Positions 9,701-24,700 are shown, counted from the first letter of the stretch. The stretch is 64,000 nucleotides of DNA from Edolisoma coerulescens (GCA_013397115.1 VWZW01004142.1:430464-494463), one strand, 5' to 3'. Numbers and translations are program-made. The notes: generated by a model not told the origin, from the sequence alone.

Positions 9701-12700
9701 TGGAAGATGCCAAAAGGGGTGTGACAGTTTGGAAGTGCATGAAGTAACTGGGGATAATATTGCTCATCTGAAAAATTATCTGAGAGAATAGCTTGGAAGC
9801 TCAGAAAGAAAAGTAGCATCACTAAGTTCTGGGAAAGAAAAACAAGTACCTGTGACAGGTGCCTGACAGTGTTGAGGTTGTTATTAGTCAAGGATAACTG
9901 AGGACTTGCAAAACAAAAGAAATGTAAAAACTGAAAGTGAAATGTATCCTTTATTCATGTGTACTGCTTGAACATTGCTTAGCTGTGAAGAATCAAACTG
10001 TTAGGTTTGTGTTAGTGCATTGAATAACTAGCAGGTATATCCATGTCCTAAAGTTTTTTACAGGTACAGGACTAGAATGAAGAACATGTTGAAAAATAGA
10101 AGGTGAAAATTTCACAGTGTGTCGACTGCGGAGTGAACAAAATTTCTTAAGAGCCCCAGGGTCATATAGGCTTGTGTAGCATTTGGCCTGTTAATATCCT
10201 ATCTTGACCCCACCTCCCTGTGGAGTGGTTCTTTTGCTGTCCTGCAGAGGAAATCTTTATTAGTTATAGAACAACTATGAGGTTAAGAACAACTGAGAAG
10301 TTTTAAAATTGCTTTGTGGTTCTGGCCTGCTTTTGATACGGAAGGAGGAAAGCGTAGCTGGGTATATGCCCCTTGTCCACATTGCCCCCTGATGACATCA
10401 GAATACTTTGAAGACCATTTATGCGCAAGTGCTCTTCCAGTGGATGGGATTTGAGCTGGTGGAGCCAATATAAGTTTGTTACAGGAATGCTGGTTGAAGA
10501 GTTCAACTTTGTGCTGTGTTTGACTAAGCAGTCAAGTTTAGAAAAACCTTTGTTTCTCTTTGCCAGTAGTGCATTGTGGGCTGGCTGTCATAGCCAGTTT
10601 TATTTTATTTTTGTTTCTGGGAGTATTGTTCCCCCAAAAGAATATAGAGCAATACCAATAATTTCTTTGGTATGTTTGAAACTGTTTCTTAAATATTTTT
10701 AGTCCCTGCTGAAAAAACAAAACTAAATGCACTATTCTTAAGCTTGCATTTGTAAGACTGTTAGTGTTGGATTTCTTTTTAAGCATCTGTGTTTGTGCAG
10801 AAGAGATTGATTAAGGTAGCAATGCCCAGTTTTTAAATTCAATACAGAGAGCAGCTTTCAGGAGCATTCTACTTAGAATTCTACTCAGAGCAATGGAGAA
10901 AATTTTAAAATATATATTTTCTGTGTTCTAAAGAAAGGGTATAATGTGTAGAGGGTGAATATTCATTTTGACATACTTTTTATTTAATACAATATCAATC
11001 TGTAAGGTAGGTGTCCTTATGGCATTCTTAGATCTCCAGGTGTTGCGGTTTAACTCTAGATGGCAATGAAGTATCACTCAGTTTCTCACTCACTTCCCCA
11101 CCAGTGGGGTGGGAGGGAGAGTGGGAGGAGTAAAAGTGAAAAAGCTCATGGATTGACATAAAGGTAGATAATGCAAAAGAAATAGCTAAAAAATAGGTAA
11201 AGCAAAAGGAAGTGAAGCAAAACAAGGAATTAATTCACTTCTTTTCATGGGCAGGCAGCTGTTCAGCCTTCTCCAGGAGAGCAGGGCTCTATCATGTGTA
11301 GCAGTGATTTCTGAAGACAAATGCCATCACTCTGAGCATCCTTCCCTTCCTTCTTCTCCCCCTAGCTGTATATGCTGAGCATATGTTTGGGATATCCCGT
11401 AGGTCAGTTGGGGTCATCTGTCTCAGCTATGTCCCCTCTCACCAGTTTGTGCACCCCAGCCCACTTGCTGGTGAGGTGGTTCGAGGAGTAGAAAAGGCAT
11501 TGATTCTTTGCAGGCACTGCTCAACTGAACCACCTCTGTGTTACCAAAACTGGTTTCCGCCCAAGTCCAAAACAGCCACATACCAGGTACTTCGGAGAAA
11601 ATTAACTACCCCAGCCCAAGCCAGCACACCATGCTATATGGTTAGCTTAAATTTGTACTCTAGCAATAGCATGAGCAGAATGTAAACACTTGCAGTGTCC
11701 CAAATTATTTCTATTTGCTGTTCTAGCACGTTCCTCAACAAGCAGAGAGTTAAGTGAGTAGTCTAAAAATACCCACTAATCCCTAGATGGAATTGTGAAT
11801 GTTTTTCTTATCTTGGTTCTAAGGAAAGCTGATCATCATTTTTATGATTTTTTTTATGTATTGTGGAATATTTATTAATAAATTTGAAAAATGCAGTGTT
11901 TAGTGATAATCACAAATGTGTAGAACTTCAGTATTGGGATGGCCTACTTAATTGAGGTTGCTATATATCACATGGAGTGTTCTTCTTTTTAAGGTATCTA
12001 AGAAAGTTGCAGATTTAATCCTTGAAAAACAGCCTGCATATGTTGAGGTAAGACAACTAACAGTTACTTTTCAAGAATAAACTGCTCAATTTTGTGCTGT
12101 TATAATGCTGCAGTTGTGTCGTTATGGTAATTTGTAGTAGGGATGCTAGTGCCTGGTTGGAACCAGCTATTTTTGTATGCTAAAGCTCTGTCTCTGTAGT
12201 GAAAACCAAGGGTGTATTGAGTTGGAGGTCCTTAAGATGATAAAGGTTTTGGCATGTGGTCATTTTAAGATGGCTTTCTGAAGACACGAATTCACATGCT
12301 TGGCTAATACCTGTAATGGACTTGGAACAGGAGGTGCTTTAGTGCCTGTGCTTAGGAGTGGTTTCACATCTTATTCCATAAGAGAAAGCAGCAGTGACCT
12401 TTCTTAAGATCACTCAACTGCCACTGATCTCAGACAGTTGTGAGAATCACAGAATCACAGAGTATGTTGTGTTGGAAGGGACCCACTGGGATCATCGAGT
12501 CCAACTCCTGGCCCTGCACAGAACTGTCCCCAAGAGTCACACCGTGTGCCTGGCAGTATTGTCCAAACGCTTCTTGAACTCTGCCAGGCTTGGTGCTCTG
12601 ACCCCTTCCCTCGGTAGCCTGTTCCAGTGCCCAACCACCCTGTGGGTGATGAACCTTTTTCTAATATCCAACCTAAACCTCCTCTGACACAATTTCAGGC

Positions 12701-15700
12701 CATTCCCTTGGGTCCTGTCACTGGTCACCACAGAGAAGAGATCAGTGCCTGCCCCTCCTCTTCCCCTCATGATGAAGTTGTAACTGCAATGAGGTCTCTC
12801 CTCAGCCGCCTCCAGGCTAAACAGACCAAGTGACCTCAGCCACGCTTCATACAGTTTCTCTGCAAGGCTCTTCAGCATCTTCATTGCCCTCCTTTGGACG
12901 CTCTTTAATTTCTTAATGTCTTTGTCATAGTGTGGCACCCAAAACTGCCCCCAGCACTTGAGGTGAGGCTGCCCCAGTGCAGAGCAGAGCGGTTCAATCC
13001 CCTCCCTTGCCCGGCTGGTGATGCTGTGCCTGATGCCCCCCAGGACGGGGTTGGCCCTCCTGGCTGCCAGGGCACTGCTGATTCATTTTCAGCCTTCTGT
13101 TGACCAGGACCTCCAGGTCCCTTTGCACAGCACTGCTCTCCAGCATCTCATTCCCCAGTCTGTCTCTACATCCAGGGTTGCCCCATCCCAGGTGCAGAAT
13201 CCGGTGCTTTCCCTTGTTGAACTTCATCCTATCTGTGGTTGCCCAGTCCTCTAATTTGTCAGAACTTAATACAGTTGGTGATTGCCCAGTCCTCTAAGGT
13301 TTCTCTGCAGGGCCTCCCTGCCTTCAAGGGAGTCAACAACTCCTCCCAATTTTGTGTTGTCTGCGAACTTGCTGAGGATCCCTTCCAGTCCTGTGTCCAA
13401 GTCATTAATAAAGATGTGGAAGACCTGAGGGTCTAAGATGCAGAACCCCAATAGGATAGGTCACCAGCCTGATGTCACCCCATTCACTAAACCCTTTGTG
13501 CCTGAACTATGAGCCCGTTGCTCACCCATCGCGTGATGTGTTTATGCAGCTGTGTGCTGGACATTTTTTCTGGAAGGATACTATGAGAGACAGTACTGAA
13601 AGCTTTGCTGAAACCCAAAAAGGTTACATCAGCTGGCTTCCCTTGATCATCTGGGTGGGTTACCTTGTCATAAAAGGAAATCAGGTTTGACAAGCAGGAT
13701 TTTGGTCTCATGAAGCCATGCCAGCTGTGACCAATGACTGTGTTGTCTTTCACGTGTTTTTCAATACCTCCCAGAATAATCTCCGTAAGTTTACCAGGCA
13801 CTGAAGTGAGACTGACAGGCCTGTAGTTTTTGGGGTTCTCCTTGTCCTTGAAAATTGGGACAACGTTTGTCAGCTTCCAGTCAGCTGGGACCGCTCTGGA
13901 TTCCCGAGACTGCTCAAAAATCATTGAGAGAGGTTTTACAATGACATCAGCCAGCTCTTTGAGGATTCTTGAGCGAATCCCATCAGGCCAAATAGATTTG
14001 TAGGGATTCAGCTGAAGCAGCTGATCCCACAAAATTTCAGGGTTGGCTAGGACCTGATCATTCTTGCTGTTGTGATCCTCCAACTCAGACCTCCTTTGTC
14101 TGTCATCCGTGTTGAAGATGAAAACAAATAGTCTCAACGTGTCAAAGATCTCCAAGAGAAAAAGAAAGCAAAACTGCTTTAGCTGCTTGCAGTAGAGTAT
14201 TGGCATCGCTTCTCTTCTTTCTCCCAAAATGTATTCGCAATAGGTGTTGTAACGGTTCTCTAAGGGGAGGTGTTTTTTTCCTACTTATTTAAATTTCTTA
14301 GTACTGTCCCTATAGCATTTGGCCCGGGCTTCCTGATTTTATCTGATCGTTATATGAAATGACATGGAGAATTCTGCAAAGTGAAAATGGTGATAGTCTG
14401 AGATTGATCATGTGGTGAATACTTCTGTTTGTACATCACCTTGCATCACCGTTGTTACACTGGTGATTTTGCCAATTCTCATTTTGGGCGAGAAGCTGGA
14501 GAGAGTGTGGAAGAAGAAAGATGGCTTCCTGGCTATTAACCTGTGGTAGATGTCACGGAGCTGCAAATATTTTCCTCTTTTATCCAGAGGTCACAACATC
14601 CTCTTCTGTTTGCTTGTTCTTATGGCCAGTGCATCCAGCCTTAGTGAGGTTGCCATCTGTGTTCTGGCACATTGCATGGTGAAAGGAATGCTGCTGTTTA
14701 AAGAAAAATGAAAGGGGGAGAAGTGACCATTGCTTGTGTCATCTCCTGCAATAGCAGGTGGAAGAAAAAGGCTGTAGCAGTAATGTTGTTTCAGTTTTCG
14801 TCAAGGGAGGCTATTGCAGGAGGAGGCTGCTAAGTGCTACTGTGGTTGAGTCTTCACAAGATAGTGTAGAAGGGGGAGAAAGGGTAATTGTGTGGTATAA
14901 AAATCTTCTGGTATTATTTCACTGTTGTGTGGGTTTGAAATTGATGTTTTTGAGTGAGTGCTGCTTTTTCTGAATCCAGCAGCTTCACTTTGAAAACCTC
15001 TCACTGCATAATGGAACTGCAGCAAATGTTCTTCTTGGGTTTTGCTGTGTAATGTTAATATTCTTATTGCAGCAACATCTTAGTGAGGTGCACCTGTTTT
15101 ATACTAGAAGTGCTTTCAGATGTTCCAAAGGGACAGTCAAAAATCCATTGTGCCAGTAAAAGTCTTTTAAAAACTTTTCTTAAATGCATTTGTGCCTGAT
15201 TAAGTCAATAATCCTTCAGTGTTACTTATGGGCACAGGCCTGCACAGAGTCATTCTTGTCAGTAGACTTATTGGAGGTTTCTGGTGGGCATTATAGGACT
15301 CACTTTCCCACTGATTCATGAAATGAACCTCCTGATGTGCTGTGTGAACTTGTAATGGCACCTCCAGTTCAGTGTTCAACAACAGTAACAGATCATTAGA
15401 AGAATCAAAAATGCAGTTGAGCACATCTCCTGGACCCATTTTCACTATGCGAAGTGTAGTTTAGGGATATCATGTTTTGAACCCCATGCCTAGTATGAAG
15501 TACTGGTCTAACAGGCACTCCTGTGGCCACAAGAGGCATGGCACTGACACAGGGTAAGGGAATTAAGTTTTCTGTTCTTGGAAGAAAGACATGCTTTTAG
15601 GAACAACCAGTGGGTGAAAGATTGTTTTTGAGAAGAGAAAAATTGTATTCAGCCCTAAATGCTGGGCAGAAGACTCCCTCTTTGGGGATCTTTAGACTGC

Positions 15701-18700
15701 ACTCTCTCCCTATTCCTCTCCATCCAGTTGTGTTCAAAGGAAAGATTTTACAGAATCTTTGCAAGAGGCAAGACCGGAGTGGAGTTGCTCCTTACTGTAT
15801 GCGTTTCCTCATGAACAAGGGAACAATGGCTTTTTGAATAGCTCTGATATTTGCAAAGTATGTTTTTAGAGAGAAGTAGGTATTGAGGAAAGTAATCTTT
15901 GAATTTGGTTTCTGAAGATATTTTGCATGTCAGCAACTAAGCTGTCATTTCTGCAGAAGTGATATTGGTAACATAAAGGAGCAGATTTTGGTGGAAGATG
16001 CAGCTTAGTGGTTTGGAGACTGACAAGGAGCTGCTCTGAAACTGAACTGAACTTGGAACTTGTTTTTGCTTGTCGTATCTTTAGAATTAGATTAGTTTTC
16101 AAAGTGAAAGTCTCCCTTCTCATGGAAAGCACTTGATACGTTTTGAAATGATGAGCAAAATTTAAAAAAAAAAAATCTCTTTTTCTGTAGCCTGCGGGAA
16201 GAGTGCACTTTTCTGCAGAGCTGTTCCTAACAAAAGAAATCCTAACAGTTATATTAAAACTTTTTTTTTTTTTTTTTTCCAAGGATTTGAGATTATGCTA
16301 GACACTTCACTAAGTCAAAATCAAGCTAAATTCAGGTCACCTCTGCTGAAGAGTTTTCAGCTGAAAGTCAACAGGATACAATTAACATTCATTATGATGT
16401 GACATCTATTAAATTGGTAGAACACAAGTGCTTCTAAACAAGAAAATGCTGTGTGAAACATAATTTGGTTTTTTTGTTTTGCTGCTCTCTGGCATATTAA
16501 TGCAAATTAAGCCCTGTGCTTCTGTCCCTGAAGCTTTGATCATTCTGTTGTGATACATTAATGGTATAGAAATTCTTAGGCTAAATGTGCAATATATATA
16601 TGTAGAGGGTCCCACTGCAATGAAAACAGATTTCAAATATCTTATCTTCAAAAGAGAATTGTATTTTAAAATATAGTTTATATTAATGTTAGATTGCAGT
16701 GCTTAGTGTATATAAAATGATGACACATAATATATAAAGTAACTCTACAAAGTCATTATAACATCTCAAGAGAAATCTACTAATCAGTAGTCTTCACTGG
16801 TGTGTAACTTGGATATTTATTTAACTTGTATATTTGTTTAACCTGTTGTGTCTCTGTAGGAACTTGAACGTGTTACGTCACTGCAGACTGGCCTTCAGTT
16901 AGCAGCGGTTATTTGCACTAATGGAAGAAGGTATCTTAAGTAATTGCAGAGATTGAAAGTGGGGAAGTATTTAAGAAGAAATCTGTAAACCCAGGAAGTT
17001 TGCTTGCTCATGATACTTCCTGTTTATGTACTGAATGCTATTAGCAGCAGTAGAGATGCTGAAACAATTGCAAACTCTTGCAGCTCTCACTCTTGCAATT
17101 GGGAGTTCTCTTTGAAACAGAAAGCTTTTGAGACCATTGATCCACAGACAAGTGCAGAAGGGAGGATGTACTTTCTTAGTAGTCTGAGTTTCCCTAACAT
17201 GCTGGTGATCTTATTTCTACCATGTATTTTGTTGGATTTGTTAGAATTGATTAGAAGTAAGTTTTATTTTATGAATTGTTGAAGATTATGTTAATTTTTA
17301 ACTTTCACAGGCACCTGAATATAGCAAAGGAAGGCTTCACACAAACTAGTTTGGGGCTACTTGCAAATCAGAGGAAACGACAGTTGCTTATTGGACTGCT
17401 AAAGTCTCTGAGAACAATAAAAACACTGGTATGTACAGTTGTTTTTATTCAGTGACAAATATTTTTCTTCATTTCTGTGTAGTAATGACTGGATTTTTTT
17501 TTGCTTTTTTATTTTTTCTAGCAAAGAACTGATGTGCGTTTGAGTGAGATGTTGGAGGTAAGTCCCTACCAGACTGGTATAATTTGAAGCTCTTCTAAGT
17601 CTATATTTGTAGGTCATCTTAATTTTGTCTGCTCCCTTCCTTTTGCAGACAGGGTGTGTGAATGGGATGAAATTATATTTTTATTCTTCTTTTAAATTGA
17701 GAAAAACTTCATATCAAATTAGATAGCCCCTCTGCCGGGGGAGAGTATTTTTTATCAAAACTCATTCTTGCCTTTAGATCTGGGCACTGAAGCTTGAGTT
17801 AGTTCAGTAAAAATGCTGTGGAGTCTTCACTTATACCTCTCAACTTTTACCTCTTTTCTTTAGCTTGATATTTGGGAAAAAAATAAAGATGAGATTTAGC
17901 TGGTTGTTGATATGCTGGATCTGGAAAAAGAATATCTATTAGTATATTACTTTACAAATTTATAGGTGGGCTACCTGTTTGGTGTTTTATTTGTAAATGT
18001 AGTAGCCTTCTCTCCTTATTCATTGGGTTGGCTTTTAAATTCAGTTGTAGAAAACATTGGCGCATGCAGGCCATGACACTGAAAATGCTGATACTGTTAT
18101 GTATACTGCCAAAAAATGCAGTAGATACTGCACAGAGCAAAATAAGATCTTGTCTTAAGGTGATTAATTGTATGAAAGACAGCCTCGGGATTTTACTGAC
18201 AGCTATAGTACATGTCGTGTAACAATTTCGACTTGCTAGTTTGCCAAATATTTACAGCTAATACTGGATGGAATGTCATGATGACAATCCTCAGTTATTA
18301 AATTTGGAAATTAAATCTTAATAGTTTTAGCTTTTAAGATTCTGTGAATTTAATTCCATCTTGAGTAAGTCACCTTGTGTCAGCAAACTTTCTTATTCTT
18401 TACCAAGGAAAACTGCACTCATTTTCAGGTGGCATAAGTGCTGCTTTCTGCTCAGTAAGCCCTGTACAATGATGAGCTTTTAATTTCTGTGCTGTATTTT
18501 GCTACGCAGGAAATCAGCTTTTCACTTTCTACTGGCAGGAGCTGTCCTGAGGAGGTGTGGGTGTTGCATTCACACACAGACCCTAATGTCTGATTATCGT
18601 AATTGGTCAGTGATTTTTAAGGGCTGGAACTCTGTTTTTAGCTGAGTGCCGTTTTAGAGCTGTGCTCAGTGTCTGCTCCCAATAAGTTATCCCAGCTGCT

Positions 18701-21700
18701 GGCCCATTTATTTTCTGTACTCCAAGAAGTAAGTAGGTTGGAATATGCACGAGAGCTGTTAGCAGCCACTCACAGAAGAGCATTTTGAAAGGGTTCTCAA
18801 TTAAAAAAAGACCAGGAATGAAGTTACAGTAGCTTACAGGGCTGAGAAGTGTCTGGAATATATTAGTGACGTATTTTATGCAAGCAGGCTTTCTGATTTG
18901 AGCTGTGTTAGACTTAATGGAGCAAGTACCAGGTTTCTCATGGAGGAAGATGTAAAGAGCTATAAATGCAGCCGTCATTTTAGACCAGTGTACTGTTCTG
19001 TTTTCATCTAATGGATAATGTATTTGGAGTTTTTTAATGTTTTTTTAGCTAAATTTGATCTGCATTAGAACATTGCTGTTAAAACAAATTTCATTTCAGA
19101 AACTCCTCTATGATAATAGCTGAATATAAATTAGCCTTGCATTTTTAGTCTTCAATCAATGACTGAAATTCCAGTAACAGCTTTGCGTTTGAGCTCTCTA
19201 AAGCACGTAATATAACAGATGTAATTATGACAAAAAATGGAAGCTTGTAGCTATTAAAGAGGGTTTTCCTTCCTCCAAGATTCTTTCTGGTCTCATGTCT
19301 AATAGAATAAAAAATAACAGGCATATCCGAGGCAATGCCCATGTTTTGTTGGTAAGGTCCTTGGGTTTTACATTTTTATGTGTATGTTTTTGTTTTGTCC
19401 TGGCATCCTCATATACTTCCTGATTGAGCTGTCTACTTCTTGGATATTCTTCTTATATATTAGGACAATGTGTCTGTAGTGTGTTCTTTGTTTCCTGAGG
19501 CCTTCTGTGAGTCAGTTGTATTTAAATTAATTCCTAATGAGCTATAGAATGTGTCAATTTAAATAGCGTTTATTTTGGTGTAATGTTGGGAGTGTCTTCC
19601 TTGTCTCCTTTTAGGTTTTATAAACTATGGAAACAGCCTGCCAGTGCCTGAACTAATCTCTTTCCATGCTCATGAATAGATAACTGGGAAGATGTTAGTT
19701 GTTCTGTAGTAAAAATTTTGTGTTGTATTTTTTATGTATGCATAAGGAAGCAATACAGCAAGTTGTTTGCATAAGGTAATGTAATACATAATGCTTTTAG
19801 GTGTTGCTAATTCTAAACAACTTGCACATTGAGTGCTGAAGTAGACCCTCACTCTTTTCCTTTAACTCTACTGTGTAGACAGGAGAGGCAAAATATTTTA
19901 TTCTTAATGTTTATTAAGAATTATGTTTTTAAACATGCAAGCAAAAATGGGTATTGCACTGTTGCTTCAGATGAGCTTTCAATTGTATTTTATCCTAAGG
20001 AAGAGGATTATCCAGGAGCTATTCAGCTGTGCTTGGAATGCCAGAAAGCTGCCAGCACTTTCAAACACTACAGTTGTATAAGGTAGGATGACATTGTGCA
20101 GATTTCAGCTTCTGTATGATTTTATTTGTAAATGGTATAGAATAATGGTCATTAATTCTCATTCTCTAAAGAAAGTTTAATTGAATAGTAATTTTCAGCT
20201 TAGAAAAGTAAAATTGAGGCAGTTATAAAAGCATAAGTAGCCTCTCTAGTTTCCCACCTCCCTCTACCTCGACTAACCAGGTTTCACAATCATAACAGTA
20301 TATAATCAATGTTTGGACTATTTAATTGTTTTGTAACTGTTGTAATATGTTGGCAGGTAAAGTTTCAACTTAAAGTGAATTATAACTGTGCTGCAACCTC
20401 CAGCCTAGAGATACCTGAGCTGAGTTTTTAATGAGAAATTTTTATTCTCAAATTAATTTGCCTATAGCAAGATGGCTTCTGCAGGGTAACTTACCCTGAT
20501 TCTTGGCAATGAATTAGCAAGTGCAGAGTTCCATGCTGACATAAAGAAATTGCTTTCAGAACCAAAACTAATCTAAATATCTTCAGTTTCTAACTTAGAA
20601 AGACTTGATGTTTCCATTGCTTTAAAAAAAAAAAAGAAATGGCAAGAAATGCTCATTAACTCCAGCAGGAAATGTAGTAACATCAGATTATTATGGAGGT
20701 CTTTCTGTTTGAAGGCTCATTGCATGTAGAGAAACAACAAGGAAACGTTGGCTACTCTCTTTAGTGTTTAAAGGCAGCTGGTTTTGATGCCCTTTTTTTT
20801 TTTCTACTTAAACTTTTCTTTGGAGGGTGTTGTACCCAATTTATATAATGGAATCAAAAATGGAGGGTAATGGCGTATCATTTAAGCATAGAGAACTAAG
20901 TAGAGAAGCTAGAATCTGTCTTTTGATAATTAATATGGGTCCCTTAGGAGAAGATTCAGAGCACAGAGGGCAGCTGTCTAAAATCAGATATGGTGATTAT
21001 TTAATGAAAACTGTGCTTTCTGTGCTTGAAGAGAATATCCTGCCTATTTCTTTGTTGCTTTGACCCTTTCAAACAAAAACTAGTCATATTTTTTGTCTTT
21101 TTTTTTATTGCTGCTGTTCTGAAGTTTTTAAAGCTGATTGTTGCAAAGGTGCAGTGGTGCCTTTCTTTGTCCTAAATAGTTTCTCTTATGGTAGAGATTT
21201 TTGTTAGTCTTTTATACCAACTTTAAAAATTTTCCTGAGAAAGCTTAAGTTCTCTTTTCCCTATAGCATTTCTGTAAGGGGTTCCTGAGCAACAAATAAA
21301 AATTACTGTAGTTGGCAAAGACTTGACAGTCCTGACCCTTCTGGGTATGTTCTGCTGTAGACCACAGTGCCAAACCAAAACATTTAAAGCAAGTTTCTTG
21401 GAGATTGGGAATGTCTTTGAATACTTGGTTAAATCCTAGCAGGATGGGGTCTTGTCTAGGCCATCTTAACACTGCTGCAGTATAAACCTAGAATAATGTG
21501 CCTTTCCACATAGCAGTGGTGTGATGATGCTAGTCTGACACAGCAACAGCAGCTTAGTGGTTTATGAGAAATTATTATGTTGTGGCTCAGTAGCAGGGTT
21601 TTTGGAAATAAGAAATGGTCTGAAATGTTTATATAATCAGTAATTTATTCTACACATTTTTTTCTTTCATCAATAGTGAGTTAAATTCAAAACTGCAAGA

Positions 21701-24700
21701 CACCTTGGAACAAATAGAGGTAAGAATTAATGTACTGATGTTTAGAATATGTTAATATTTAACCTCTAAGTATGTGTTAGTATTTAATCTCTAAGTAATA
21801 AAGCTTTCTAATACAATATTGTTAGCAATTACAGAATGTGTACATTTCTTTCAAATACTCTCTTTGGATGCTGTAGCCATTGCTGTTCATGTAGACTTTA
21901 GTGCTGTAGTCAACCTAAATGCTCTTTAATATGTTATCATATTATGACCCAGGTCACTAGTCGTGCCCATTGTAAGTGGTAGAGCAGTCAAGTTAAAAAG
22001 TCACATAACATTTGAAGTACTTAACTTTTGTGAATTCTTTAGACTACTTCTCTTAATAGTCGTGAAAAATAAATTAACAGCAAGCCAATAGGTTTGGATA
22101 AGATATACAAGAGATCACAATTTCACAGGAAATTTTAGAGGTCAGCAAACTGGAAAGTGCTGAATAGGATCTGTGCTAAGCCACAGGAAATAAGACTTGA
22201 ATAGCTGTCAAGGATGCAACTAAGGTCAATTTAAGTTGGTAGATAGTATCACAAAAGCAAATGAATATAAAATGTTAAGTGTCTTGCTGGAAACTGGTGG
22301 CAAAAAAAAGAATTCTTTAATCTCCACTACTAGGTAATTTTGAGCTGGAACTTGGCAAGCTTTTTATAAGAAGTCTCTCAATGTAGATATGTATAATGTA
22401 TATGAGATGGGTGTAATGCATACACATGTAATGTTTAGCAGGAACCTGAATTAGTTATTTCAGCAACTTTCTACGCCCGTTGTCACGTGCTCTTTAGAAA
22501 GTCAGACATGTTTTATCATACCTTGTTATTCAATTCCCTGTAAAATTACAACTTTGTTAATTTCCTTCAGTTATGTCTTTGTACCTCAGCTTTTATGCAA
22601 AGCTTATTTTGTTCATTTAGTCTTTCTCTGATAGTGCTTTATTCAGAGCATATCTGGTGCAAAAGAGCTAATGGAATGACTGTTTTCTTCTCACTCTCAC
22701 ACAGGCCTTGTGAGAGTGAGCATGCTTATTTTTCCCTTGTGAGCAAATACTGATATTGCTTAAAAGGAGACACGCATCTTCCTTCTAGTAACAGCTTTGA
22801 AGAGTAAATTTTGGTCTTATCAAAATATGATAAAATATGCCATATTGGTTGGTGAGAGCAATTCACAGCTAGCTAAATAATCACATGCAAGATTTTTGTG
22901 AAGTTATAAAAATATCTTATTGTCTTCATGTGAAAGTATCTCATTTTCTACTGGAATTATTCCTGTGCATATGGGAGACCCATAAGTCATCCTTGGGTCC
23001 ATGGAGTATTGCTGAGAAATTAATATAGAATAATATTCTGCTAGTTAGGATTTCAATAATGAGTCTTTTCAGTAGTTTGAGTGTCTCTACTTAAGTCCGT
23101 TCCTTTTTCCTTTTTTTGTCTTATTTTAATTTACGTTTTAATATAGATCTTACTTTCATACTCTGTTACAAATAAAATGCAAGATGGCTATAGTGGAAGG
23201 ATCTATTGAAAAATGTAACTGAAAAGATTGATGTTCTCTGTGTTTAAGAGTTCTGTTCATGGGCAGTTTGATATCCCAGTTTTTCTCTTTGTACAGCTGT
23301 TCTGCAAGAAACAAGAGAAGAAATTAAAAAAAAAAAAATCAGTATATGGCTGAAATTCAAATTGCTGAGTAATGTTTTAGAGAAGTTCTGAATCTTTAGG
23401 TTACTTGTCCTTTTACCATTTGGCTTAGGGAAGAAAGTACAATGAACAACCCCCACCAAATCTCTAGGAGTAAAACCAAAAATATTTTGTGACTAGTGAT
23501 GTAATTCATGAAAAATTTCCAGTGGAGTAAGTAAAAGTACATAAGGGACTAAACACCCATCTTCTGTGGTTTCTATTTTTAAGAGCAACACTGTACTGCA
23601 AGATCATTAAATAAGAATTGAAATGGCTTTTTTTTCCTTGCTTCCTAGCAAGGAAAGAAAACACTTGCTAGCTCTGTACGTTATTGTATGTTAGTGATTT
23701 GTCCTGCTTTTATTTTTTGCATTGTTGGTTGAAAATAGCTAGAGTTAGGCTGTGTATCTGAATATATTACAGCGTCTAAGTGAGAAATGTGTTATTAAGC
23801 TACATAGTCAAATTCTTGAAAGCTTTATTAGTCATTAAGTACATGTTCCTATTGAAGTTTTTTTCACTTAGTTTGCATAATAGGTGAACTTAATTTATTG
23901 CAGAGCTGTTCAGTATGCTCAGACACAGCTCTGCTGGCAGAACCAGTATTTGTGTGTCTACTTTATTTTTGACTCTCTCTCAGGTACTGGTTGTTGTGCT
24001 GATGTAGTATTCTATAAATGGCTGTCTTCCCAATGAATTTTTAATTCAGATAGTGTTAGTTCCATTTAAGAGATGCAGTCACAGGGGGTTAAGAAGTCTA
24101 TAATTGAATTGCTTGAGCTGAAACCCCCACATCTGGGGTTTTTTAGGGGTGGAAGTAGACCAACTTAGAAGTCCCGGCTCTCCATTATTGAGGTGCTAGG
24201 CCTTCTCAAAGTAAACATCATTTTGAATTTGACTTCAGTGAAATAATGTTCTTTTTCTTGCTTGTTGGGAGTGCTGGAACTCCTTGGCTGACACTGAAGT
24301 ACTTACAACTGCAAGAAGTAACATTTAAGCACCTCAGAACAGTCAAGTCACATACAGTCTTGGTTACTTTACAACTATAATTATCAGACTCTTTAAGTAA
24401 AACGTCTTCCTCGCTTGCTGTTGTTTAAGTAATGTATTACTTGGCCTGTTTTTATTTAGTGTTTAACACATTTTTTCTTTCATTTTTATAGGAACAATTG
24501 GACGTAGCGCTTTCCAAAATATGCAAGAATTTTGATATCAATCATTATACAAAGGTTCAGCAGGCTTACAGGCTGCTTGGAAAAACACAGGTTAGTACTT
24601 CTGAGGAAGTCACAGAGAATATTCACATCACAGCATGAAGCTTTGAGTACTGTGATGGAAACTTATTTTCCTAATTGTTGCGGTTTAATCCCAGGTGGCA

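Noticed and set aside
13487..14227. 246-codon minus-strand frame as a host gene
   Set aside because: It is CR1 reverse transcriptase with both motif A aspartates replaced, so a dead transposon fragment.
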